Assembly: GCF_002078505.1 (NCBI RefSeq)
Contig: NZ_LUAV01000026.1
Coordinates: 1-32,700, forward strand
Source: Ensifer aridi
Lineage (GTDB): Bacteria > Pseudomonadota > Alphaproteobacteria > Rhizobiales > Rhizobiaceae
Length of the DNA: 32,700 nucleotides
Direction of reading: 5' to 3'
Position 1 is the first letter of the stretch. Each line of letters opens with the position of its first letter. Shown here one piece after another: positions 9,423-17,762 of the stretch. The position numbers were made by a program, and so were the translations under genes. The notes under the pieces were generated by a model. It saw nothing but the letters and a program-made list of their open reading frames with translations. It made no database searches and was not told the origin of the DNA.

Positions 9423-9448
9423 TGTTATGGATTGAAATCTGCAACAAT
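9423..9448. promoter_or_regulatory. Possible LysR operator in the nmrA-like/lysR divergent region
   Basis: A TTGTT (9423-9427) and AACAA (9444-9448) dyad with 16 nt between lies in the 130-bp gap between the divergent genes. LysR regulators bind interrupted dyads of this sort, often autoregulating. The arms are short, so chance is a real alternative. Confidence 0.25.
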
Positions 9449-9487
9449 GACGCAAGAAGTGGTATCATTTGCCAGGATATGATCCAG

Positions 9488-10438
9488 ATGAACGAACCCG
9501 TGGAGACCTCGGAACTCGTAGCCTTTACAAAGACGGTCGACACAAAGTCCCTTTCGCGCGCTGCCGCCGAACTGCGTGTACCTCGCGCGACCATCAGCCG
9601 TCGCCTCGCGCGTCTGGAGGAACGGCTTGGAACACGGCTTCTGCGTCGCACAACGCGCAGTCTTGTCCTCACCGATGCGGGGGAGGTGTTCTACCGGCAG
9701 GCCCGCATCGCGCTGGAGGCGGTGCAGCTTGCCGAGCGAAGCGTTCGAAAAAGCGATGACACTCTCAGAGGTGACCTGCGCGTCTCCGTGCCGCCAATGA
9801 TGAGCGCGAGCTTCAACGCCATGCTGTGTGACTTCGTCGCGTGCCACAGCGAACTACGGCTGCATGTTCAAACTTCTAGCCAGGTCGTAGACATCCTCAG
9901 CGGCGGTTTTGACCTTGCCCTTCGGGCCAGCAGTCAGATCCAACCGGGTTTGGTCGCCCGGACGCTTTTTCGCGATCCGATGATAGCGGTGGCTTCGCCC
10001 AACTACATCAGCGATCATGGCGAGCCGCTGGTACAGCGCGATCTGCGTAACCACCGCTGCCTTCTTGGATACGCTCGAGGGGAGCTGCCTGAGACCTATT
10101 GGCCAACCATCGGCGGAGGGAAATTGCATGTCGACGGCGTCTTCTTCGCCAACGATATTGACCTTCTTTGTGACGCAGCCCTGCGCGGCCTCGGCATAGC
10201 CCTGCTCCCCCGCAGCTTGGTCGCGCAGCACTTAGAAGCCGGCGCACTTGTGCACGTTCTGTCCGATTTTGTTGGTACCGAGCTACAGATCGCTTTGGTT
10301 TATCCAGAGCGCGCCTTCTTGCCTTCAGCCGTGCGTGCGTTTATCGACGCCGTTGCCGACTGGGCTCAACGTGAGCTAGCAGAAAATCCCCGTCCTTCAC
10401 GGGGGCCCACCTTTGCGAGTAGCGACAAACCGGTTTAA
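9488..10438 (+). CDS. LysR-family transcriptional regulator
   Basis: The product has 316 residues from the ATG at 9488 (MNEPVETSE), chosen over earlier ATGs because AGGA sits at 9474-9477 and the HTH domain begins right after. HTH residues include LVAFTKTVDTKSLSRAAAEL and TISRRLARLEERLGTRLL; the effector domain follows (about 90-290). It resembles the group of LysR proteins that regulate a divergent oxidoreductase gene, here the NmrA-like gene. Confidence 0.88.
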   Translation: MNEPVETSELVAFTKTVDTKSLSRAAAELRVPRATISRRLARLEERLGTRLLRRTTRSLVLTDAGEVFYRQARIALEAVQLAERSVRKSDDTLRGDLRVSVPPMMSASFNAMLCDFVACHSELRLHVQTSSQVVDILSGGFDLALRASSQIQPGLVARTLFRDPMIAVASPNYISDHGEPLVQRDLRNHRCLLGYARGELPETYWPTIGGGKLHVDGVFFANDIDLLCDAALRGLGIALLPRSLVAQHLEAGALVHVLSDFVGTELQIALVYPERAFLPSAVRAFIDAVADWAQRELAENPRPSRGPTFASSDKPV

Positions 10439-10557
10439 GCGGCCGTGGGGACGCGAGGTACTACCACTGGCCGTGAAATTGGCCGGGCGCTTGATGAACA
10501 CCGCAACACCTTCCTCGAGATCGCCGGTGTTCGCCGCAAGGATAGAGCCAGTCGGCA

Positions 10558-11380
10558 CACGCCGCCCATTGCCTTCAACACATAAGCTACTATCGCCTGC
10601 GCGCCTACTGGCTTCCTTTTGAGGAAGCGGTGCCAGCTGATGGAGAGCACAAGTTCAAAGATGGCACGTCCTTCGATGACGTGCTGGCGCTGTATGCCTT
10701 TGATAGGCGGCTTCGACTGCACGTCATGGATGCGATCGAACGCATCGAAGTCTCGCTGCGGGAAACTGGGCACACCTTGCCATGAAATACGGGCCTCACG
10801 GCTACCTTGACCCTCGGCATTATGATCGTGCCGACTACTATGCCAAGGCCTTTGCCAGCCTGATCGAGGAAATCGAGCGCTCTAAAGATACTTTCATCGT
10901 TCACTATCGGACAAAACACGACGATCCCGAACACCCACCGATCTGGATGACTGCTGAAGTCATGTCGCTCGGACAACTTTCAAAGTGGTTGGGAAACCCA
11001 AAGCTTCGCGCCGAGCGCCAGGCGATAGCTAAACCCTATGGGCTCGACGAGAAAGTTCTGGTCTCCGTTGCGCACCACCTCACATATGTCCGCAATATCT
11101 GCGCCCACCATGGTCGTCTTTGGAACAAGCAGTTTACTGTAACGATGATTGTGCCGAACTCCCCGGCATCGTTGAGGCTGGCGATGAACTCCGCGTCCGC
11201 CAGGAAGCTTACAACACACTGGCGGTCGTCGGCTATATGATGGGGATCGTCGCGCCTGGGACACAGTGGCGGCAGTCACTCATAGAGCTGATGGATTCTT
11301 GCCCACTCGCTGAAGAAACTGCAATGGGCTTTCCTCCCAACTGGAGAAACCTGTCGGCATGGAAGCCGCCCACAATTTAG
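10558..11380 (+). pseudogene. Abi_2 family (AbiD/AbiF-like) abortive-infection gene, broken
   Basis: Three frames carry consecutive parts of one Abi_2 protein: HISYYRLRAYWLPFEEA and FDDVLALYAFDRRLR (10579-10770), MKYGPHGYLDPRHYDRADYY through HHLTYVRNICAHHGRLWN (10782-11130), and YNTLAVVGYMMGIVAPG through NWRNLSAWKP (about 11210-11380). At least two frameshifts separate them, near 10770 and 11200. The RNxxxH HEPN-like ribonuclease motif (RNICAHH) is still readable. Abi_2 proteins are implicated in phage exclusion. The N-terminus is uncertain; further traces may begin near 10480. Confidence 0.8.
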
Positions 11381-11781
11381 CAATGAGACAGGCTGGGGGC
11401 GCCAGCCAGACAATTCCCAATTGGTTCGGCTTTGCGCTGCGCGAGTTACATGCCTTGAAAGGAATCGAACCTGCGGGGCCGCCCATCATGGCTGCTCTGG
11501 TATGCCCACCAAGCCGTGACGTCGCTGGAGCCGCACCGGCGACAAGGGAAGCCACTCAGCAATTTCGCGCGGACACTGCCTGCACCGCGCCGCGTCCGTA
11601 GGCAATGTTGACCTAATGCAAGTGATTTACCAGTTTGGCTCGGAGTGTGCGTGGAGTAAGGAAAGCCCACACCCGGGCGGCCGTTCGCGACAATGTGCGA
11701 CGGCGCTCGGTCCAGATGAAGCTGAAGGTGAGCGCCGCTGCCGTGAATGAATCCGGCATAACTGTGGCCTTTCCTGAGAGA
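11381..11781. other. Intergenic, nothing recognised
   Basis: There is no frame with family resemblance or a convincing ribosome binding site between the Abi remnant and the SulP 3' end. Confidence 0.4.
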
Positions 11782-11806
11782 GGGAGGGCAAGTCGTTCGC
11801 CCTCCC
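11782..11806 (-). terminator. Hairpin downstream of sulP
   Basis: An 8-bp perfect stem GGGAGGGC (11782-11789) / GCCCTCCC (11799-11806) with a 9-nt loop starts 8 bp past the SulP stop codon. No T tract follows on the minus strand, so it is a weak intrinsic terminator or an mRNA-stabilising hairpin. Confidence 0.5.
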
Positions 11807-11814
11807 TAACTCGA

Positions 11815-13344
11815 TCAGGCCACCTCGGCCGAAAAACGCTGAAACAGTGGTTTCAGGCGGGGATGGCGTGCCGCCCGCGGCGGATGAACTTCGATGGCTC
11901 GGCCGGATTTCGCCTCGCGCCGCAGCCATTCGCTAATGGTTTCTGCGCTGGTGTGATCCATGTAATGGAGGTCCTCGCCGACAAGCATAACCTTGCGGCC
12001 CTCCGGCAGTCGCTCGAGCGTGTTGAGCAGTATGGGGACGTCCCTGCAGGTGACCGCGCCGCCGAGTTGGACATGGATTTCCTCGTCTATCTCGGCGTGC
12101 CTGATCGCGAGTTTTCGGCGAATATAGGGGACGATTTCAATGATCGATAGCGCCAGGCCCAGCGCAACACCGACCAGCAGGTCCTGCAGAACGACCATTG
12201 CGACAGTGACGGCCCAGATGCCGACCGGGACCAATCCGTGATGCTCAAAAAGGTGGCGGACATGCCGCAGGCTGATCAACCGCCATCCCGTGACGAGCAA
12301 GACCGCGGCGAGAGCCGACAGCGGGACCAAGGTCAACAGGGCCGGCGCCAGCGCCACCAGGCCCAATATCCACAGGCCGTGCAGGACGGCGGAGGCCCGC
12401 GTGCGCGCCCCAGCCTGGATGTTCGCCGAAGAACGGACGATGACGCCGGTGATGGGCAATCCGCCAAGCAAGCCGCAGAGCCCGTTGCCGACCCCCTGAG
12501 CGAACAGTTCCTTGTTGAATTTCGTACGCACTCCGTCGTGCATCCGATCGACGGCGGCAGCCGAGAGAAGCGTTTCGGCACTTGCGATGACGGCAATCAT
12601 CACAGCCATGAGAATGATGCCGGGCTCAAGCATCCGGGTGAAGTTTTCCATCGTCGGCAGCGTGATACTCTCGACGAGCGAGGCAGGCACCTCTACCCGT
12701 GCGATCGGCAGTTGCAGCACGGAGGCGAGTATCGTCGCCGCTGCGACACCGACCAGCGCCCCCGGTATCAGCGCAAGGGACTTCGGGCGGCATTTCTCCC
12801 AGCACACCATTGCAAGAAGAGCAATGAGGCCGACCTTCAGCGCAGTGGCTGCACTGGTCAAGCCACTCCCCCAAAGACGGCCGAGGCTCTCGTCGATCGC
12901 CGCGACGTTCTCGAGACCGCCGGCCGCCGGCTTGGCATCCATCAGCACGTGGATCTGCCCGAGAATGATCAGGATGCCGATGCCGGCGAGCATGCCGTGA
13001 ACGACGGCGGGCGAAATCGCCCGGAACCAGGAGCCTACCCGCAGAAAGCCCGCGGCGACCTGCAGGAAACCGACGGCGATCAAGACCGGAGCGAGCATGG
13101 CAACGCCATAGTCTTCGACAAAGCCGAACACGATGACGGCCAGTCCGGCGGCGGGCCCGGAGACCTGCAGCGGCGAGCCCGACAGGAGGCCGACGGCGAT
13201 GCCGCCAACGATTCCCGAGATCAGGCCCATGGAAGCCGGTACGCCGGAGGCGATTGCGATACCGAGGCACAGCGGAATGGCGACGAGGAAGACGACCAGA
13301 GACGAGGCGAGGTCGCGCGAAAAGGCTGAGGTGTTTGCTGTCAT
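11815..13344 (-). CDS. SulP-family anion (probably bicarbonate) transporter
   Basis: The 509-residue inner-membrane protein has the SulP/SLC26 core of many helices (starting DLASSLVVFLVAIPLCLGIA) and a C-terminal STAS-like domain (about 410-509, RKVMLVGEDLHYMDHTSAETI). The frame extends to 13512, but the start is the ATG at 13344, since the family's first helix begins there and the carbonic anhydrase stop lies only 4 nt upstream. Coupling to carbonic anhydrase is the well-known context of bicarbonate-type SulP transporters, which supports bicarbonate over sulfate as substrate; this is inference. Confidence 0.9.
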   Translation of the reverse strand: MTANTSAFSRDLASSLVVFLVAIPLCLGIAIASGVPASMGLISGIVGGIAVGLLSGSPLQVSGPAAGLAVIVFGFVEDYGVAMLAPVLIAVGFLQVAAGFLRVGSWFRAISPAVVHGMLAGIGILIILGQIHVLMDAKPAAGGLENVAAIDESLGRLWGSGLTSAATALKVGLIALLAMVCWEKCRPKSLALIPGALVGVAAATILASVLQLPIARVEVPASLVESITLPTMENFTRMLEPGIILMAVMIAVIASAETLLSAAAVDRMHDGVRTKFNKELFAQGVGNGLCGLLGGLPITGVIVRSSANIQAGARTRASAVLHGLWILGLVALAPALLTLVPLSALAAVLLVTGWRLISLRHVRHLFEHHGLVPVGIWAVTVAMVVLQDLLVGVALGLALSIIEIVPYIRRKLAIRHAEIDEEIHVQLGGAVTCRDVPILLNTLERLPEGRKVMLVGEDLHYMDHTSAETISEWLRREAKSGRAIEVHPPRAARHPRLKPLFQRFSAEVA

Positions 13345-13348
13345 GGCG

Positions 13349-14053
13349 CTACTCCGCGGCAAGGGGCGCTGCAAATTGCGGCATGACATGCGGGCGATCG
13401 CGGCCGGTGACCGCGAACGGCAGCGGCTCTCCCTCCTCTGGCACCCTGAAGGTCGAGGTCGCCCCGTCGTAGACCTGGACTTCGCCGGTCTCAATATCGA
13501 AAAACCAGCCATGAAGCGTGATCTCGCTCGTTGCGAGTTTTGCGGCCACGGAAGGATGCGTTTTCAGGTGGTCGAGCTGAACGATAACGTTTTCCATCGC
13601 CACGGCGCGCACCCGGTCACTTTCGGAAAGATCCTTCGGATAGGCTTGACAGACGATCGAATAGGCGGCGTGACTGTGGCGCAGCCAGGCCGCGACATTG
13701 GGCATCGGCCCCAGCATTTCGGGATGGCACAGGCCCTTCATCGCGCCGCAATCCGAGTGGCCGCAGACGACGATGTCGCTGACGCCGAGCGCCAGGATGG
13801 CATATTCGATCGCGGACGAGACGCCGCCATTGAGGGTCGAGAAGGGCGGAACGATATTGCCGGCATTACGGCAGACGAAGAGCTCGCCAGGTCCAGCTTG
13901 CGTGATGGTTTCCGGCAGCACCCGGCTGTCGGCGCAGGATATCATCAAGGCTTGTGGCTGCTGACCTTCCCGCGCCAGCTTGCGGTAGAGTTCGGAATGG
14001 CCTGGAAACACCGCGCCGCGAAAACTGGAGATACCTTTCAGGAGATCACCCAT
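13349..14053 (-). CDS. Beta-class carbonic anhydrase
   Basis: The 234-residue protein starts MGDLLKGISSF at 14053 (AGAGGA upstream) and not at the longer 14152 frame start. Zinc ligands are Cys40 and His99/Cys102 (CADSR and GHSDCG), with Asp42-Arg44 forming the catalytic dyad. It interconverts CO2 and bicarbonate in the cytoplasm. It is the first gene of an operon with the SulP transporter, 4 nt apart, so the pair probably imports or balances bicarbonate. A second, different carbonic anhydrase lies at 19533. Confidence 0.93.
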   Translation of the reverse strand: MGDLLKGISSFRGAVFPGHSELYRKLAREGQQPQALMISCADSRVLPETITQAGPGELFVCRNAGNIVPPFSTLNGGVSSAIEYAILALGVSDIVVCGHSDCGAMKGLCHPEMLGPMPNVAAWLRHSHAAYSIVCQAYPKDLSESDRVRAVAMENVIVQLDHLKTHPSVAAKLATSEITLHGWFFDIETGEVQVYDGATSTFRVPEEGEPLPFAVTGRDRPHVMPQFAAPLAAE

Positions 14054-14477
14054 GTTCGGATCCTCTTTCTGGCCGGACGGCGGACTGGGAGGATGCCTCT
14101 CGTCCGGCGGGTTGCAGAAGCGATCTGTTCGCAGCTGCGAAAAGAACAGCAAAATGGGTGCAGTGCAACCTGCTGCTGCACGACGCCAATCAACAACACG
14201 TGAGGGGTGCTGAGATCCTGACCGCCGAGAATGGCTGACCAGATGGCTATGCGGATACCTGACGATTGCCGCGCATCGAAGTCACACCTTCCGGCGATGG
14301 CCGTCTGCGGGCTGGACGATACGCGAGTTTGTCGCGATGGATGTCGGGCGGCTGTCACTGCGCAAGGCCGGCTTGCCGGAATAAAGGATCCCTGGCGCCC
14401 GACCCGGGGCGGGACCGATTGAGCGCGTAGCGGTCATGCAGTCGGAATGACACCCGTAGAAAAAAGTAAGCCGTAGG
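14054..14477. other. Divergent intergenic region, no gene recognised
   Basis: This separates the carbonic anhydrase operon from the ECF sigma operon. It contains no frame with family resemblance. Promoters for both operons must lie here; only the sigma-operon one (14478-14505) is clear enough to call. Confidence 0.4.
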
Positions 14478-14505
14478 GGAATAAGCCCGCCCTAGCTCTC
14501 GTATA
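14478..14505 (+). promoter_or_regulatory. ECF-type promoter, probably autoregulated
   Basis: GGAAT (14478-14482, in GGGAATAA) and CGTATA (14500-14505) are 17 nt apart, the shape of ECF sigma promoters (GGAA-type -35, CGT-type -10). A start point about 7 nt past the -10 falls at 14512-14513, on the sigma gene's first ATG. No Shine-Dalgarno sequence precedes that ATG. Confidence 0.55.
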
Positions 14506-14512
14506 CTGCTGC

Positions 14513-15055
14513 ATGATGCCCAAGCCACACCGCTTCAATATCGTCGGCCAACTCGCAACTCTCAGACGTTATGCACGCTCCTTGACGCGTGATCCGGATG
14601 ACGCTGAGGATCTTGTTCATGATGCGCTGGTGAAAGCCTATGAACGGCAGGCTTCTTTCAGAACAGATGGAAACATCCGCGCATGGCTGTTGTCGATCAT
14701 GCACAACACGCACATCGATCGGCTCCGTGTTCGTGGTTCGGATCAGCGCCGGCACATGGCGGCCGCGGAAGTGGCGGAGCAATGGCTGCCCGCAGTTCAG
14801 GACCAGTCGGTTCGGGTGAAGCAAATCCGCGAAGCGTTCTTCCAACTGCCCGACGAACAGCGCGAAGCGCTTCATCTCGTGGTTATAGAGGAACTTTCAT
14901 ATCAGGAAGCTGCCGAGGCGCTTGGCATTCCCATCGGAACGCTGATGTCGCGCATCTCGCGCGCCCGTACCAGGTTGCGATCGTTAGAGGACGGGGAGCC
15001 AAAGGGTATGTCGCGCCACCTCAAGCTTATCGGAGGTACTGGCAATGACCAATGA
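14513..15055 (+). CDS. ECF-family RNA polymerase sigma factor
   Basis: The 180-residue protein contains sigma region 2 (about 17-85; RRYARSLTRDPDDAEDLVHDALVKAYE) and region 4 (about 112-160; LPDEQREALHLVVIEELSYQEAAEALGIPIGTLMSRISRAR), without regions 1 and 3, as in ECF sigmas. Two ATGs (14513, 14516) are possible. Its last 11 bp overlap the anti-sigma gene, implying translational coupling. It probably directs its own operon from the promoter just upstream. Confidence 0.92.
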   Translation: MMPKPHRFNIVGQLATLRRYARSLTRDPDDAEDLVHDALVKAYERQASFRTDGNIRAWLLSIMHNTHIDRLRVRGSDQRRHMAAAEVAEQWLPAVQDQSVRVKQIREAFFQLPDEQREALHLVVIEELSYQEAAEALGIPIGTLMSRISRARTRLRSLEDGEPKGMSRHLKLIGGTGNDQ

Positions 15056-15815
15056 TCCCGTACTGGAGTCCGATCTCCACGCCTATGTCGACGATCAACT
15101 GGATGTGACGCGGCGTATCGAAGTCGAAGCCTATCTTTCGCAGCATCCGCAAGCTGCCGCTCAGGTGATGGCGGATCTCCGCATCAGGGACGAGTTGCGT
15201 CTTGCACTGGCGGATCGCCGCTGCCCGTCAGATCCAAAGACGCGAGAAGCCGCAGGGAGGCTGCAACGATCCTTGGCATGGCGACGCGTTTACGGTGCAC
15301 TCCAACGTGTCGCCGCGATCCTGGTTTTCGTCGCCGCTGGATGGGCAGGACACGCGTACTTCGGCCCGTTCGGCGCCAAGGAAGTCGTGGCATCGGTCCA
15401 GCCCCCGGCTTTCCTGGAAGAGGCCATTCGGGCTCACAAGACATCGCTGTTACGCGAGAAAATGGCCTCCCAACCGGAGGTGAGCGACTACGACCCCGAT
15501 GACATCAGATCGGCAACGGCCATTGTCCTGCCGCCTCTCCCGCACGCGTGGAAGGTGGTGGATACGCAGATTTTCCCGTCTGCCTACGGGCCAAGCGTGG
15601 AATTGGCAGTCGAACCGCGAGCTGGCGAGCGCCTGTCACTCTTCGCGCTCAGGCCTGGCTTCTTCACTGTGCAGCAGCCACTGCCAACACACGCGAACGA
15701 TGTCCAGGCGGTTTACTGGCAAATCGGCGATGTCGCCTATGCGCTTGTCGCGGACACAGCATCCGCCGACGAATTGACCGCCACCGCACGGCGCCTCGCG
15801 CGCAGCCTTCATTAA
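15045..15815 (+). CDS. Membrane anti-sigma factor
   Basis: The 256-residue protein has an N-terminal anti-sigma domain (LESDLHAYVDDQLD, about 7-60), one membrane helix (about 86-106, LQRVAAILVFVAAGWAGHAYF) and a periplasmic C-terminal domain. The zinc-binding HxxxCxxC motif is absent. The ATG at 15045 has GGAGG upstream inside the sigma gene. It should hold the ECF sigma at the membrane until a signal arrives, which is unknown. Confidence 0.88.
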   Translation: MTNDPVLESDLHAYVDDQLDVTRRIEVEAYLSQHPQAAAQVMADLRIRDELRLALADRRCPSDPKTREAAGRLQRSLAWRRVYGALQRVAAILVFVAAGWAGHAYFGPFGAKEVVASVQPPAFLEEAIRAHKTSLLREKMASQPEVSDYDPDDIRSATAIVLPPLPHAWKVVDTQIFPSAYGPSVELAVEPRAGERLSLFALRPGFFTVQQPLPTHANDVQAVYWQIGDVAYALVADTASADELTATARRLARSLH

Positions 15816-15842
15816 CCCCTAGCCCAACCCGAGGAGGTAGAC

Positions 15843-16556
15843 ATGCAACCCGTTCAACAACGATATGGATTCGGCACGGCCCGGAGCGCCGGACTCTTTG
15901 ACGAGGCGCTGCGGCAGCACATGCTGCGCGTTTACAACTACATGGGAAGCGGTCTCGTCGTCACCGGCCTGATCGCCTTTATAGTCGGAACGACGCCGGC
16001 CCTCTACGTGCCAATCTTCTCTACCCCGCTCAAGTGGGTGGTGATGTTGGCGCCGCTCGCCTTCGTGTTCTTCTTCTCCTTCCGCATTCAGACCATGTCG
16101 GCCGGCGCTGCACAAATGGCCTTCTGGGCCTTCTGCGCCGTCATGGGCCTCTCGCTCGCCTCGGTCTTCCTCGTCTTTACCGGAACAAGCATTGCTCGAA
16201 CCTTCTTCATCGCGGCAACAATGTTTGGCGCTACCAGCCTCTACGGATACGTGACAAAGCGCGATCTCTCGAAGTTCGGCTCGTTCCTGATGATGGGCCT
16301 TATCGGCGTCATCATCGCCTCGATCGTCAACATTTTCCTCGGCTCGAGCGCCTTGCAGTTTGCGATCTCGGTCATCGGCATCGTCGTGTTCGTCGGCCTG
16401 ACGGCCTGGGACACGCAAAACATCAAAGAACAGTATGCGGACCATTTCGATCAGGCGTCGCAGCAGAAGCTCGCCGTCTTCGGAGCGCTGTCGCTCTACC
16501 TCAACTTCGTCAACATCTTTCAGCTCTTGCTGAATTTCACGGGCGAGCGGGAATAG
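15843..16556 (+). CDS. Bax inhibitor-1 (YccA/YbhL-like) membrane protein
   Basis: The 237-residue protein has about seven membrane helices and the BI-1 C-terminal signature (GLTAWDTQNIKEQY followed by a final helix). GAGGAGG precedes the start. BI-1 proteins are pH-sensitive ion leak channels of the inner membrane. It lies 27 bp after the anti-sigma gene in the same direction, so it is likely an output of the ECF system. Confidence 0.93.
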   Translation: MQPVQQRYGFGTARSAGLFDEALRQHMLRVYNYMGSGLVVTGLIAFIVGTTPALYVPIFSTPLKWVVMLAPLAFVFFFSFRIQTMSAGAAQMAFWAFCAVMGLSLASVFLVFTGTSIARTFFIAATMFGATSLYGYVTKRDLSKFGSFLMMGLIGVIIASIVNIFLGSSALQFAISVIGIVVFVGLTAWDTQNIKEQYADHFDQASQQKLAVFGALSLYLNFVNIFQLLLNFTGERE

Positions 16557-16578
16557 TACGGCATCAAAGGAGAACGGT

Positions 16579-16896
16579 ATGGATTACAACGACCGCCAAG
16601 CAATCGAGGACCTCTTCGGCAAGCTCGACGACGTCCAGCGCCAGGCCGCGCCACGTGACGGCGAAGCCGGGCCATGGAACAGGCAGTCCGGCGCTCTCGG
16701 CCAGGGTGCGCGCGGCAGTGGCTTTCTTGCCGGTGCTGCGCAGACGGCCATGGGTGTTGCCGGTGGCGTGCTGTTGGGCAATGCGATCGCCGGCATGTTG
16801 GGCGGGTCCGAGGCCAACGCCGTCGAAACGTCAGAGCCTCGTGACCAAGAGAACGATGGCGGTGACAGCGGCGACTTCGGCGACTCCGAGCTTTGA
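16579..16896 (+). CDS. Small membrane-associated protein, Gly-rich helix and acidic tail
   Basis: The 105-residue product begins MDYNDRQAIEDLFGKL, has one Gly/Ala-rich hydrophobic segment (about 46-73) and an acidic disordered tail. The N-terminus and Gly-rich segment recall DUF2076-type periplasmic/ligand-binding proteins, but it is much shorter; function unknown. AAAGGAGAA precedes its ATG. It is the last gene of the ECF operon, 22 bp behind the BI-1 gene and ahead of a hairpin. Confidence 0.75.
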   Translation: MDYNDRQAIEDLFGKLDDVQRQAAPRDGEAGPWNRQSGALGQGARGSGFLAGAAQTAMGVAGGVLLGNAIAGMLGGSEANAVETSEPRDQENDGGDSGDFGDSEL

Positions 16897-16901
16897 GCAT
16901 C

Positions 16902-16937
16902 CAGACACCACGCGGGCATTCGCCCCCGTGGTGTCTG
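16902..16937 (+). terminator. Hairpin ending the ECF operon
   Basis: An 11-bp perfect stem (16902-16912 with 16927-16937), extended inside by GGGC/GCCC pairing around a short loop, starts 5 bp after the last stop codon. No T tract follows, but position and stability suit an operon end. Confidence 0.6.
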
Positions 16938-17120
16938 AACAGCCCCCCGGATTCACGCGATGGGGCATGACACTTGGCCATCGTTGACCTAATTCGCGAC
17001 AGGCTCTCTCTCATGTCCCCAGAGGCGGGTCATCTCGTGAGCAACGCAACGTTTATTGTGCGCGGCATGGGAGGATTGTCGTTCGCGTCAATATGCCCGG
17101 ATGGCTGACACCGAACCGAT

Positions 17121-17150
17121 CACGGTCATGGTCTGCTTGCCATGACCGTG
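17121..17150. repeat. Perfect 11-bp inverted repeat
   Basis: CACGGTCATGG (17121-17131) and CCATGACCGTG (17140-17150) are perfectly inverted around 8 nt. It lies beside the pirin remnant with no gene to terminate and no T tract. It could be an old operator or a stem-loop from the decayed gene region. Confidence 0.6.
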
Positions 17151-17159
17151 GAATCGATC

Positions 17160-17618
17160 CCGTACGGCCCACCGCGATGCGTGAGCACCGGAACGACGAG
17201 ATCATTTCGTGGGTGCCCGACGGCGTCGTGCGCCACAACGACAAAGCGACGGCCTACTGTAGCAAGCATCTGACAGTAATGAATGCCGGACGCAGTTTCT
17301 GAAGAGACGTTGTCATCCGATTCGCCTCTGCGCATGCCCGAGATCTTCGTGCGGCCGCGTGCATCGGATCTCGATCCCAGGATTCCAGCACGGACCGATT
17401 CCACCGCGCAGGCCGAACACCTGGCGGCACCTGGTCGGACCGGAACGAGGCGACACCCCCTTCCACGTTTGTGATACCGTCGACCTACCGCGTGCTGAGC
17501 AAATGGAGACAACTGCGCATTTGGAAGCAGCGATCTTCCTGATTGGGACACGCCGCATGGTCCATTCTGTTTATCGTGAGTCGCCCGATGTGTCAGCGGA
17601 CCTAATAAGACCGGCCAA
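17160..17618 (+). pseudogene. Pirin-family (cupin) remnant
   Basis: MREHRNDEIISWVPDGVVRHNDKAT (its conserved core, 17177-17250) and HLTVMNAGRSF (to about 17302) match the metal-binding first cupin of pirins, whose HxH...E pattern is worn. In another frame, TWRHLVGPERGDTPFHV and VDLPRAEQ (about 17417-17505) read as C-terminal pirin sequence. Frameshifts and missing middle parts make it non-functional. Identification is moderate, because only fragments remain. Confidence 0.55.
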
Positions 17619-17634
17619 ATAGGTCCGGGCCCCC

Positions 17635-17661
17635 CTTGACGCCCGGGGACAAAGTTACAAT
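17635..17661 (+). promoter_or_regulatory. Promoter-like CTTGACGCC box before RNA element 1
   Basis: CTTGAC (17635-17640) and TACAAT (17656-17661) are 15 nt apart. The same CTTGACGCC block precedes the second RNA element at 20564, again about 15 nt before an AT-rich hexamer. Spacing is short for a housekeeping promoter, but the shared arrangement supports a function. Confidence 0.4.
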
Positions 17662-17678
17662 CTATGCGGCAACCCGTT

Positions 17679-17737
17679 GGTCCGGGCCCCTCTGGCGAGA
17701 GCCTCGGCACTCTTGCGATGTCGGACCTTTTTCCGAC
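17679..17737 (+). ncRNA. Structured RNA leader element, copy 1 (cis-regulatory candidate)
   Basis: The outer stem P1 pairs GGTCCG (17679-17684) with CGGACC (17722-17727). The inner stem pairs GCGAGAG (17695-17701) with CTCTTGC (17710-17716). The single-stranded GGGCCCCTCTG and GATGTCGG blocks are identical to the second copy at 20635. P1 is followed directly by TTTTT. A competing hairpin pairs GTCGGA (17720-17725) with TCCGAC (17732-17737) and shares the 3' side of P1, so the two folds exclude each other. It lies in the leader of the TerC gene (start 17763). It looks like a riboswitch or pH/metal sensor; identity with a known Rfam leader (ybhL, yybP-ykoY) has not been tested. Confidence 0.7.
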
Positions 17738-17762
17738 AAGCAGTGCCGATAGGGGATAGTTG

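Noticed and set aside
12238..13329. Long 363-residue plus-strand frame opposite the SulP gene
   Set aside because: It is the antisense shadow of a well-supported transporter; composition is Arg/Asp/Gly/Gln-rich and resembles no family.
15819..16445. 208-residue minus-strand frame opposite the BI-1 gene
   Set aside because: Antisense to a clear BI-1 protein; highly charged composition typical of such shadows.
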